A stretch of DNA of 64,000 nucleotides from Rhopalosiphum padi (lineage: Eukaryota; Arthropoda; Insecta; Hemiptera; Aphididae): assembly GCF_020882245.1 (NCBI RefSeq), contig NC_083598.1:36679858-36743857 (forward strand). The letters run 5' to 3'. Made by a program: the position numbers and the translations under genes. The notes below the pieces were generated by a model, which did not search any database, was not told the origin of the DNA, and worked only from the letters and a program-made list of their open reading frames with translations. Shown one piece after another: positions 53,001 through 64,000 of the stretch. The first letter of the stretch is position 1; each line of letters opens with the position of its first letter.

Positions 53001-56000
53001 CTTTAATACATAATTTTAATATAATAAAGTTAAAGACATGCTTGAAGTTATCGTTATTTAATATTATACTACGACTTTATAGGAGCCGAATAAAAAGAAA
53101 AAAGTCAGAAAGAACGCTAAGCAAAAACATAGTAATAAAGCAGATGGGCGATGCTACGCTCTAAGTAGAGGGCCGACAATGTCCTCAATGTCAGTTAATG
53201 ATTAATTAAGTTTTAAAATTATGGTGAAATTATATTTTTCACTTATAGATCTTTATACGTTAACTACGCGAAGATGAAATAAAAACTTTAATGTAAATTA
53301 AACGCAATAAATGTGAAAAAATGTGTAAAATATAATTATCATGTTGAAAATAAAATCAAAATTTATCTTAAATCTTTTCTTTTTTTTTAAGTCTTAAATT
53401 ATATTTAAATATCATTATAAAATAAAATAATTTAATCGTAACAAATGTAAGAACAGATAAGATTTAAAACTTAAAATAATAATTAACATCTAAATCTATA
53501 TAAAAAAGAAAATAGTAAGAATTACCCACGATGAACTGTATTTTAATGGGTCAATAGTTCGTGACAAAAGTCAAAGAAACGTTAGATTTAAAACGCGCTT
53601 TTGACCTACTTTTAATGAAGTGAGTAATATATTATTTATGTATATTAACGCCGGAAATTAAAATATACATTAAGTTATTAAACTATTGAGTCTTTGTATC
53701 GTGTTTTAAATTGAATGATTGATAAACTCAAGTGTGATTCATATTCATTGTATGTGCAATACTTTTATTGACGGCAAGTAGAATTAGATAAGTAATAATA
53801 ACTTGAAAATTAGTTCTATCAAACAAGAATATATCACTGTGATCTCTATAATACACATCATATGTGATATACTGATATACGAGTATATTAGAAACAGCAA
53901 TCACAACTAATGTAATAAATTTAAAAATACTAATTCTATTTAAGACACCTTTTTTTAATTTTTCATTTAACTTAAAGTTGTCATATTTATTGAAACATAA
54001 ATTTTGTTCAATATTAAAACATTCAAAATAAAGTATAAACTTTTCTTGTCTAAAACAATTTCTCTTAATTAATTATAATAATTGTAAACTATAATACATA
54101 CCAAAAATGATTAAAAATGTAATCTTAATAATAAAACTTAAAATATTTTATACTCTGAGTATAAGTTTAAGGTTATAATGGTACTAATGCCATTAACAAT
54201 AAAATTGTTATTAATTGTTAAACTACAATACTATTGTACATTGAAAGCTAATAGTAATAATTATAAACACAATTAAGAATCACCGGAAATCGTATTCAAA
54301 ATAAGGCAATAATCTCTATGTTGCTCTTTAGTTATATTATGTTCTAAAACAATTTGTTTTTCGCAAAAATAATAAATCGATCTATTATTCAAAACTTATT
54401 AGTTTTCTAATTGACAATTGTTTAAATTTAACTATTTATCGGAACTTTTAAAAATAATGAAAAATATGATAAAATGTCTTTAAAAATTATAATATTCTTT
54501 AATTTAATAATAGATATTAGTATATTATATATTGATTATAATTTATCAATAAACATTAATAAACAACATAATATATGATAAATTATAAGCATAGCATTTA
54601 GTATTTTCATATATGTATAAACACATATATAAATATTAAATATATACAATAATTATTAACCAATTTACATAACAATTATACTAAATATGATAATATATTT
54701 TATGGAACATTAAAATTATAAAAGTTTAAACCACTTAACCACAATTTTATGTTTATAATTTATTATAATTTAAACCTAACCTTTTAATTTTAATAACTCG
54801 TGTGGTCATGATACAACTCTCAATTAATTTTTACTTAAACATTTAAATATATAGCTACATGTTATAATACAAGGTGTCTCATCAGTTATCGTGTTAGACT
54901 TCGTACATAAACTTATAAGTTAATTGTATAAACTTGATACTTATTTAAACTTAAGAATTTACATAAGTATTTAAATAATTCACTTTTAAATATTTAAATA
55001 TAAATTAGCTATAGAAATAGAATATAGAAATATATATATATGAATTGACTATATTCGATGTTTATAATTTATGTTTAGGGCGATTAGGCAAAACAAAATG
55101 CAAAAAATCCAAGAAACCTCTTTGCAGTATACATTAATTTCGAGTGTACATCATCATTCAGTAGGTCATTTTAACAGTTAGTTAAATTTGAATTCAGTGA
55201 TAACCATTAAAATATTACATAAAAAAAACACGTTTCTGAATTGATACTGTAATAATTCAGCATCTAATTCTAATGATATTTGATTATTTATTTATATTTT
55301 TATATTTTATTAGTAAAATCAGTCATTTATTTTGTGTTTTAGTTATGCAAGATTGATCTAACTCTTTTCAAAAAAATTACATATTATATTAATTATTTCT
55401 AAAATTGGATTTCAAACTACACTTATAAAAAAAAATTGGGCTCATGTAATTTTGATAATTTTTACGAGGAGTAAAAACAACTTAATATGAAGAATATTGT
55501 ATTTAAATTAAAAACTTATTATATATAAATCTAAAAAACAGTAGTAAGTTACAAATATCAGTAAATAGTACGGTAAGAGCCTTTGGAGAAAATCTTTAAG
55601 AAAATTATATCATATCTAGAAATTTCTTATATGAGTATTTACTATTTAATGAACATTTCTAGTATTTACAATTTTTATTTTTGAATTATAACATAAACAC
55701 AGTGTTTTAAACACTACACCGAAGTTATGGAAAACTTGTTTACCGCAAATTTGTCCGTAGTTTTGTAATTTTTTTCTAGTTTTAATCAATTCTTCTTTTA
55801 CTTTAGATGCATCTAAATTATACCAATTCGATTCAATTTTCTATCAAAAGATACCCTCAAATTTAAAACTTTAAGCATTGTTATTGCTTTTGAACATGAA
55901 TACGTGACGAAGGACAAAAAAAAACACGCATAAAATTGAACTATAAAATATTACAATTTATAATTATTATAATTGCTGTGTAACTAATTTATAATATCAA

Positions 56001-59000
56001 TAAATATTGAATAAAAAAGTTATTAACAGACAAATATACTAAAACACCCGGTATATAGTACAGATGTATAACGCTGTACGTCATTTTAATGACTTGACCA
56101 TTTAAGACGGTCATGCTCCTAGAAAGTTCAAGTTACCTATGAAACGGTTTACGTATGGATACGAATATATGTGTGTACTGGCCTGTATTATTATGTAACG
56201 GACGAATAGATCCAGAGGTTTTACGGGTGAGTTACTGGAAAAGAGAGAACGCGCGATGCTCTACGAGGAAAAAACAGAAGCCAGGTGGTATGGACAGCGC
56301 CATAACTGCTCTGCACCTGGCAAGACATTTCATATATATACACCGAGCGTTATGTATAACTTATTACAAACGGGGAAATGACGCGCTTCCTCCTGTCCTA
56401 TCGCTCTTCCCTCACCGTCATCCTAAGGTCCTTGATACTTCCAGGCTCCAATGATTTTGGACACTTCACGCACTACTACCAAGGTCGCCAAACTCGGTTT
56501 CAGGTCTCAACGAAGAGATCAGTTACAATTGTAAAAAAATAAAAAACAATTATCTACAATACAAACACTTTTTTGGCAGTACCTTTTGTCTTTTATCTAT
56601 AGATATACATTAAGTTATGAAAAGAATACGAGTATATAATTTTATGTAAGCATTATAAATAATGTAAACGACTTAAACGCGTAGAAATTTAAAAATATCC
56701 TTTTCAATCTTAATAGTTCACAAATCTTAAAAGCTACTTAATTTTAATTTCCAACAAAGAAACATTTTAGAATCGAAAATCATATAACATGTAAAAGTAC
56801 TTAATAATAAATAATAATTTATAATCAATAATTTGATGGTAATACAAATTATTAAAACACAAGGACAGCTGTAATCTAGATTAGAATATCGAATATATGC
56901 ATAGACCATTACTTTTAGTTTCAAATTACTACAATAGTATAAAACAATTATTCTAAAGGAACTCAATTGGTAAGTTCTTATGTGTTTATCCAACTTTTTC
57001 AAATTTTAAGTTATGATTAAAAATTAATTTCACTATTTACATACATACTTATTTCGTTTATCTGTACTGTTTTCCCCGTGGGCGTAATCATCATTTATGA
57101 TGAAATAAAAAAAAAAAATAAAAAATTGAATACCTATACTGCAATTTATGGATTATATAGAGTCGAATCTAAGCGGAACTATAGGTATACTCAAAGCCTA
57201 AATTACTAAGATACATATACTTTAAATTACACAGTTTTCACAACTTAAATCAAAACCTATCAACAGCTTTAAAATTCTAAAATTTACATTTTTAAGGAAT
57301 AATCTGCTCAAAAAAAACTTATAAACTACGTTTACGAAAAAAAAAAATAGATAGGTAGATAAAATTCAGAAATATAAATCAAAACAAACATTGCTTTGTA
57401 TAAATTTTAAGTGATTAACAACAATATCAATTTTTAAAATCGTAAATTATAGTTTGAGTTTGATAAAATTAATTAAAGGGTATAAGATTTTAAATTTTAG
57501 AACACTATCAGAGATTCTTAATGATTTATACACTGTTTATCATTAATAGTTTCCCCTCCTCCAGAATTAATCTTGTAATATATCAAAACCTTATACAGCT
57601 ACAAATTCTATCAAAATATATTAGTGCAAGCAAACTAAATAGTACATTTAATATTTTAATGCATAGTTTAATTGTTTAATAATGTAATTATTTATACACC
57701 AAAGTAAGTGATACGGTATAAAAAGTATCATAAAAATATATTATGGATGAAATGAAGTTATAAAATGAAATAAATCCAATAATAAGTCACGAAAATCTTT
57801 TTGAGTATCGTAAATATGAAATTATGCGCCAAATATTACCTGTACGGCTGTACCAGTATCAATATGATATATTATGATAGTAATAACTAATGGCTAACGA
57901 GTAACCTTGAATTTTTTATCTTGTAAACACTAACGAACTAATTCTATGGACTATGGCAATTTTTTCTGCGTTGTATTTCCAAAATATAAGTTATATTGGT
58001 TAAGGTCTTGGATGTCTCAAATTAATGATATTCATTGTGTAATAACAACGATAGCAATCAATCTCTTACGACCCGCTGAGAAATGACATTATTTTATTAT
58101 TAAACATGATATTATATAAAACAACATTGGGGGGGAATGACATTATTAAACAAATTTACGAATTTCGGATTTTTAACATGTGATATTAAATATATTTATT
58201 ATACTCCATATAATCTATTTATAATAAAATACCTACCAACCTATTCAATTCAATAAACCTTTAATTATTTGTATTAAATAACACCTCCCTCCAATCATGG
58301 TTAATAACAATTTCCCCTTCCACTGTTTAAACAAAACAATCGCATAACAACAAATCAATAGCTTCTTAACTTTCAAATTTTAATAGACAATTAATAATCA
58401 TTACATAATATCTACATATTATTATTATTAATTATTCCGCAGTTACTGTTATTAGACGTGTGGGAAGAACTGGAGGAGAGTACTACCAAAAAAAGAAATA
58501 AAAATATTTGACGTACCTATACTTTTTTTTTTGTTTATTTTATTTACTAAATCAATAAAAAAATGTTAAACGCTAAATTAGTGTAGGAGAGAAAATATTT
58601 TTAATTATATTTATATCATAAACGGATTTAAAATGTATCAATAATTTCACTCTGTAATTTAATTATTATTATTTAAATAATACATTTTGAATTAGGTATA
58701 GTTAATAGGTACAACAACAAAACATATTAATATCTGCCTTAGAATATTATCATCAAATTATTTGGTTTAGTTACCATTATTATTAATAGTTTGTGTATGT
58801 ATTTTCGAAATCCTCTCGAGAAAACAGAATCTACACAACTGTTACCTAAATAGTTGAGCAAAATTCGAAAATACCTACTAAACACTAACCAGTATTTTAT
58901 TACGAAACATCAAAAACCTAACAATTCTTAAAATTAAATTATTTCATAATATTGTCTTACCTTTGCATGCTAGGTAAATCCGTGGAGTGATATTTTTCTT

Positions 59001-59565
59001 AATAATGGTTTCATTATAATATTCAACTGAAAAAATTGGCAAAAATTTGAAATGGCGGGATAATTTGATTACGCGCTGTGATTGCATTAAGTAGAGTAAA
59101 CATGCGATTTAAATAAAAATGCATAAAACATCGTTCGATAATAATAAATTTGTAATTGTGGAAATTTGTAAAAATAATTAAAAATTCTTAATAATTTTTT
59201 GGTTTAAAAAGTATAGACTAACAATTTGTGAATATTTGAAATGATAATAAATTTATTATGATAAGAATTGTGTTTAGGTACCTGGTAACTACATACATGA
59301 AAATTTCAGATGACCCCATAGATAGTACAGATAGTAGACACTGTAACCACGGTTTTGAAGAATGATAACATTAATTTTTAGTAAGTACCATAGAGCTTGC
59401 ATATACATATTATATAATTATTTGTTTAAATCTAAATATTTTAGCAAAGGAACTTATTATTTGATTTTTATATACGAAAAATCTGATAATAATTAACTAA
59501 ATAAATAAAGTAATTAATACAAAAATATAATCATAAAATACTATTATAATTTATAATCGCATTTA
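50002..59565. other. intergenic, very AT-rich, no gene supported
   Basis: Long AT-rich stretches with Lys/Asn/Ile/Tyr-coding chance frames. There are short GC-richer islands at about 50270-50840 and 56150-56460. The latter holds a 99-codon open frame on the plus strand without recognisable domains. No splice-linked coding exons are seen. Confidence 0.6.
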
Positions 59566-60080
59566 TTATTTTTATGAGGACGATATACTCGTATGTGTTG
59601 TTTCTATCTAACTAACGTACTACGTACATAGTACATCATAGCAAATTTTCGTTCAGCAGAATTAATTTTGTAATATTAGCTTAATATTAAGGTAAATTTA
59701 CCTACCATAAATTATAATGTTAAAAATATTATTTAAGAAATGTAATTTGCTTTTATTGATAAAATCATTTTAAAGTGAGTTATAGGCCCTAGTTAATAGT
59801 TATATAACCTAGGCTTATAACTACAAATCTGAGGTTATAGCTATGTAAAATATTACAACTTGAAATGTTCATAACTCATTTTAAAATGATAATATCAATA
59901 AAAACATAAGATATGGCATTTCCTAAATAATATTCTTAACATTACGTTTTATGATATAAATTTACTCTAATATAAAAGCTAACATCACAAAATGAATTCT
60001 GCTGAACAAAAATTGTCCATATATTATATGTATGTAAGACAGAGACAACACATGCGGGTAAAACATCCTCTTAAAATTTT
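59566..60080. mobile_element. long fold-back (inverted-repeat) element
   Basis: The two arms, about 59566-59783 and 59869-60080, are imperfect reverse complements around a loop near 59825. Matching blocks include GAGGACGATATACTCGTATG against GAGGATGTTTTACCCGCATG, then TGTTGTTTCTATCT against TGTTGTCTCTGTCT, TTCAGCAGAATTAATTTTGT against TTCAGCAGAATTCATTTTGT, and CATTTTAAAGTGAGTTAT against CATTTTAAAATGAGTTAT. It is non-coding. A target duplication could not be fixed because the outer ends fade gradually. It is probably a MITE-like family. Confidence 0.7.
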
Positions 60081-62540
60081 ACTTGTTAGAATATTGTCAT
60101 TGATAAGTCGTATTATTCAATATTATTCGTATATTTAATTGATGTTATTGACTATTGACTATTATAAACTATACTTGATAGTTGATTATTAATAATTATT
60201 GTAACCATTTACTGAAACAAACAATTACAATTATTGTCGTTTCGTCTTTATTTAAGATAAAAAAAATATATTTCATATTAAATATATAGGTAAATTAATA
60301 ATTTCTATTTAAAGGCAAATAATTCATATAATTCATTTTTTAGTTGTTTTTTGTTTAAGTTACAAATGAGATTATGGTAGGTACCTACCATATATTATAT
60401 ACGTGTAAAAATTAATTTAATTTTTCTTTGAATAAATTATAAATATATTGGATATTTGGACAATATACTCGTAAGTAAGTGTTAACAATTTTTTTTTTAA
60501 ATTCAACTATACTTTTTAAAGCTATTTTAATCTTATTCTCATATCCCTTGACTTAGTTTTAATCCAATATTAAAAATTGGTAATTAACCATTAGTAATTA
60601 CTAATTAAGTACCACCTATTACCTTCTTACATATATCTGAATTCTTATAAGTAAATATAATATTATTATAAAAAATATTAGTACTTATGTATATTATATG
60701 TAAAAATATATTATATTAATTATTATATCTACCAACCTATAAAATTATACACATATATATTAACTATTATTATAATTGATTCACAAAACTAAAAATATTT
60801 AATTGTTATATAATAATAATTAATAAACTCAAATCTAGAAAATCTACAAAAGTACGTAACTATATAATATGTACAGAGCTACATAGCCGAATTAAGGGGA
60901 GAGACCAGAGGTCTAAACGGGCTATATTATAGACATAGAGTATATCCTAGAGCCCCCCCCCCCCCGAAATTTTTTTTTGTATTATGTTCTTATGGGCTTG
61001 CGGCTTTTTTACAATTATAGATCTACAATTGAAAAAAAAATGATTTTAACAATATTTATTTAAAGATACATTCATATAAATTATTTAAAATAATTGTCTG
61101 CAACTATATTGTGTCCATATTATTGAATTAGATAGGTACAAATAACACGAAATATTCAAATATATTGTGTTATTTCGTTTTATATTACAACTTCAAATAA
61201 AAGGTTTAATTACATGAAAATAAACTTAACATTACAACCGTTTAATAACTAAATCCAGTATCCACATTAATATATCATGTCTATGGACTTTGATTTTGTT
61301 AGTTACCTTTTTCTGTTGAACATATAATATATTGTACCATGTTCATTTTTCTTACGTATTTACACTGTCTTTTTTAATTTTAATAACATAACATCCGTCA
61401 TGTTATAAATTTATTTTAAAATATCAGCTAATTATTTAATAATTTTTAAATAATATTAATAAATTTCAATATCTTCAAGAAGGTATATCTGTTTGGCAGA
61501 AAAACGAAAATTAAAACAACACAAAGAAAATAAACGTATTAACAATTATGTCATTTGAAAATGATATGTGTAAAAAAAACTTATTTTATTACGTTTTAGA
61601 TACTTTTGCATCAAGTTAATCTAGAAAAAAATATTATAAATGATCATTTGTTTGTATTTTTATATTATTACCATAAATTCATATTTTAATAGTTAATTAA
61701 ATTGTATTTTAAATAAATTAACCATCAACCATGTAATATAAATTTGCTCTCTGGAGGAAAATATATATTTTTTTTTTTAATTAATAAATATATATCAATT
61801 GATATATTTTTGTAAAATGAGGGTCTCCAAAAATAAATTAGTCCATTAATTTCATTATCCGGGTCTTAAATATTAATACGTATATTTATGTAGTGCTGAA
61901 AGAATAAAATGTGCATATAATTGTTATTTTTAGTCGATAAAAATATTTCAAAGAAAACAAAATATTACATTACTTTAAGTTAAAACTTAAAACCTTTATT
62001 TTATATTTTGATGACTGAAATACACCAAAATCCTTAATTACATTGCAGGCTTACAACACATTAATTTAAAAATTATATTATAATGATACAAATTATTAAT
62101 TTAATTAGAATAATTACCAACCTTATATAATATAAACCTTAAAATTGTTGTTAATTATTATAAATAGGTACAGTAAGTAGTTCTTCAAATAAGTTTTTCC
62201 AGGCATTTCAAATATCAACTCTTTTGCTTAATATGTTCTCTTTGGAATATTTTTACAAGCAGTTAGATTGCGTAATATAAAATTATATTTTATGTTGGCA
62301 ACAATGGATAATCAATTCTTATCAAATGATTAGTCAAATGTTTACATATTTACACTATTTAAAACTTATAATTAAAAATTATTATTTGTCTTTTTTATAA
62401 ATAATAAACATTGTAATTCATCAATCTAATTTATTAATTTTCTTTATTCAAGTTACAACATAATTTTACTGTAAAATTTACTTTAGTATCTTTATTAAAT
62501 AAATAAGCTTAATTTGGTTACCACCATTCGTACCTACAAA
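60081..62540. other. intergenic region upstream of CNOT11
   Basis: AT-rich sequence with a C run (about 60954-60965) followed by GAAATTTTTTTTT near 60960. It follows GAATTAAGGGGAGAGACC, which looks like a degraded transposon end. The last few hundred bases should contain the CNOT11 promoter, but no TATA or initiator element stands out from the AT background. Confidence 0.5.
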
Positions 62541-62578
62541 ATGTATCTCTCTGTTAACCAATTATCTACTCTCATGAG
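62541..62578 (+). CDS. CNOT11: CNOT11 exon 1 (coding)
   Basis: ATG in the context CTACAAA-ATG, encoding M-Y-L-S-V-N-Q-L-S-T-L-M and two bases of Ser13, up to the donor ATGAG|GTATGA. Only 38 nt, far below ORF-finder limits; placed by homology of the joined product and by phase. Confidence 0.85.
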
Positions 62579-63993
62579 GTATGAATAAAAATGTTTAACA
62601 TTAATTGTATTTAATTTCATTATTAATTACTTATTTTCATAGTATACTCAGTGAAGAAACTGTTGAAAATCAAACACTTGAATATCTAGTTTCACAACTA
62701 CACCAATTTTTCAAACGAGAAGATAATTTTAAAGGTAAATGATTAAACATATAATTAAGATAATATTAAATTTATGTAATTTATGTTCTTTTCATGTTAA
62801 TAATTTTGTTGTATTATCTTTCATTACTATCCTAGAAAGTAATAAACATGAATGTATGTCTTCTATTAATCTTGTAGAATTTTATTTATTCATATTTAAG
62901 GTATACTATTCCTTTTTTACCATTATACTCTTTTTAAATTCATAATTAATTATATTTTAATATTTATTTAATTATGATTTTAATTTATCTATAATTATTA
63001 AATGTTTATATTATTCACTATAGTTGGTTGTACTTTACTTATGCTGATTCAACATTCTGATTTTTTACTCAATCAAACACAAAAATTTGCTGCTATAATC
63101 TTATGTTATGAATTATACCGAAATGAACCGATTGCAACTAATCCTTTAGCGCCTATTTTTATGCATCTCTTGGTAAGATATTATTTTGAATGTAATTATG
63201 TTAATGATGTTTACTACATTTTATTTACAGCATAAAAAAGTGGGCAAAAATGAATATGTTGGTGATTTGCCGGTTTTAACTATGCCTGTTAAAATATTTC
63301 TTTCCAATTTAATTATGTCTCAAAATTCTAAGGAGTTATTACGAAAATCTGCTAAACAAGTATTAACAGCTCGCAGTGATCCCAGTAAACCTGTAGTAAA
63401 TACAGCAACAATTCTTAATACAATTAAAGATCGTCGAAAAAATCTTCCACGGACAGCAAAAAGCTCCCTTCCGGTTATCATACCTGATCCTCAAAAAACT
63501 GAGTAGGATATTAAATATTTAATTATCTATGTAATAAAATGTTTTAATTTTTAAACTTATATTATATAATATATTACATTTTTATGTTATAGATCAAAAG
63601 AAGGAGCAAAACAAGTTTTAGAAATGTTAATTAGTGGACCAAAATCATATGTTTCACACAATTTTAAACCAGAAATGATGCGACTTGTACCACCATTGTA
63701 TGTGTGCAAAGAAGAAGTAAGAACTAAATAATAAATTAGAAAATAAACCATTTATTTATTATTGTGATGAAATATTTTCATAGATGGTATGGATGAACAT
63801 GAGTAGTCGATCAAATCATCAGATCATGTATGATAAAACAATGTGTGTATCGACTAGTGCTGCTACTGAAGCACGAGAACTTATGACTAAAGCTCTCAAA
63901 ACACCTTTAACTTTACAGCAACAACAACATCTTTTAGCAGAACTTGGAAATGATCCAAAACTAGTTTATCATATTGGTCTTACACCTTGTAAA
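62541..63993 (+). CDS. CNOT11: CCR4-NOT transcription complex subunit 11, N-terminal part (gene-level entry, partial)
   Basis: CNOT11 (C2orf29) binds CNOT10 and the N-terminal arm of CNOT1 in the CCR4-NOT deadenylase, which shortens mRNA poly(A) tails. Exons 62541-62578, 62643-62734, 63024-63172, 63231-63502, 63593-63716 and 63784-63993 sum to 885 nt (295 codons), all in phase with GT-AG borders. Diagnostic matches to vertebrate CNOT11 are LSTLMSILSEE near the start, YELYRNEPIATNPLAPIF (about 70-87), KIFLSNLIMS, LISGPKSYVSHNFKPEMMR, a W-M-N...DKTMCV block and DPKLVYHIGLTP (about 280-291). The start lacks the long low-complexity N-terminus of human CNOT11. An in-frame TAA at 62496-62498 with no intervening ATG supports it. 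The gene continues past the right edge. Expression should be ubiquitous (family knowledge). Confidence 0.95.
62643..62734 (+). CDS. CNOT11: CNOT11 exon 2
   Basis: Acceptor TTATTTTCATAG, donor TTAAAG|GTAAATG, intron before it 64 nt. Encodes I-L-S-E-E-T-V-E...FFKREDNFK, matching the SIISEE and HHYF-type helix of vertebrate CNOT11. Confidence 0.9.
63024..63172 (+). CDS. CNOT11: CNOT11 exon 3
   Basis: Acceptor TATTCACTATAG, donor CTCTTG|GTAAGA, preceding intron 289 nt. Encodes V-G-C-T-L-L-M-L-I-Q and the conserved YELYRNEPIATNPLAPIF segment of the CNOT10/CNOT1-binding N-terminal helical domain. Confidence 0.93.
63231..63502 (+). CDS. CNOT11: CNOT11 exon 4
   Basis: Acceptor TTTATTTACAG, donor ACTGA|GTAGGA, preceding intron 58 nt. 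Encodes the linker with LPVLTMPVKIFLSNLIM, R-K-S-A-K-Q-V-L and the basic K-D-R-R-K-N-L-P-R-T segment, ending L-P-V-I-I-P-D-P-Q. It parallels human PPEKFFLSQLM, KTPRQI and S-I-L-S-D-P. Confidence 0.92.
63593..63716 (+). CDS. CNOT11: CNOT11 exon 5
   Basis: Acceptor TATGTTATAG, donor GAAGAA|GTAAGAAC, preceding intron 90 nt. Encodes VLEMLISGPKSYVSHNFKPE and PPLYVCKEE, matching the LVSGPK...HFRPEF and PPLHICEDE strings of human CNOT11. Confidence 0.93.
63784..63993 (+). CDS. CNOT11: CNOT11 exon 6
   Basis: Acceptor ATTTTCATAG, donor TGTAAA|GTAAGCC at 63994, preceding intron 67 nt. Encodes the start of the conserved C-terminal CNOT11 domain: W-M-N-M, MYDKTMCV, a polyglutamine-like Q-Q-Q-Q before HLLAELGNDPKLVYHIGLTP. 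The remaining exons lie beyond the window. Confidence 0.94.
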
Positions 63994-64000
63994 GTAAGCC

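Overview
This is an animal nuclear sequence, and most likely comes from an aphid or a close hemipteran relative. The DNA is AT-rich and full of (TA)n, (GT)n and ACCTACCTA/TAGGTACCTA-type runs. CpG is not depleted in its GC-rich patches, and the genes are split by GT-AG introns. The aphid call rests on overall sequence character and on recollection of aphid-type repeats; no database search was possible. There is no prokaryotic gene content, and almost all long open frames are chance frames in low-complexity DNA.

Left half, minus strand (about 0.5-35.5 kb): a TGF-alpha-type EGF-receptor ligand of the Spitz/Keren family. Five coding exons (30033-29985, 6118-5947, 2778-2717, 1049-905, 793-697) join in phase into a 175-codon frame. 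The frame has a signal peptide, an Ala-Cys-Ser-Ser-Arg mature N-terminus, one six-cysteine EGF domain, an ASIASG rhomboid-type site at the start of a transmembrane helix, and a basic cytoplasmic tail. The end of the tail is unresolved. The gene has a 24-kb intron and probably a non-coding first exon near 35.5-35.9 kb. Inside the large intron, on the same strand, lies a short reading frame that resembles the second half of a Reeler domain.

Middle (about 36-62.5 kb): a long AT-rich intergenic stretch with no gene I can support. It contains small non-autonomous DNA transposons, a 5S-rRNA-like relic and a few GC-rich patches of unknown role. Across the window, three elements have 8-bp target-site duplications (6236-6736, 39003-39496, 49837-49993). 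Two further elements have terminal inverted repeats only (5165-5668, 17531-17880), and one is a long fold-back element (59566-60080).

Right end, plus strand (62541 to the edge): the first six exons (295 codons) of CNOT11, a subunit of the CCR4-NOT deadenylase complex. Its introns are small, and the gene runs off the window at a splice donor.

The two genes are unrelated in function: one is a secreted growth-factor ligand, the other an mRNA-decay scaffold subunit. They point toward opposite ends of the window, so the intergenic region between them is head-to-head (divergent). No obviously new multi-gene system is present. The most notable items are the spitz gene model, the Reeler-like fragment and the transposons with intact target duplications.
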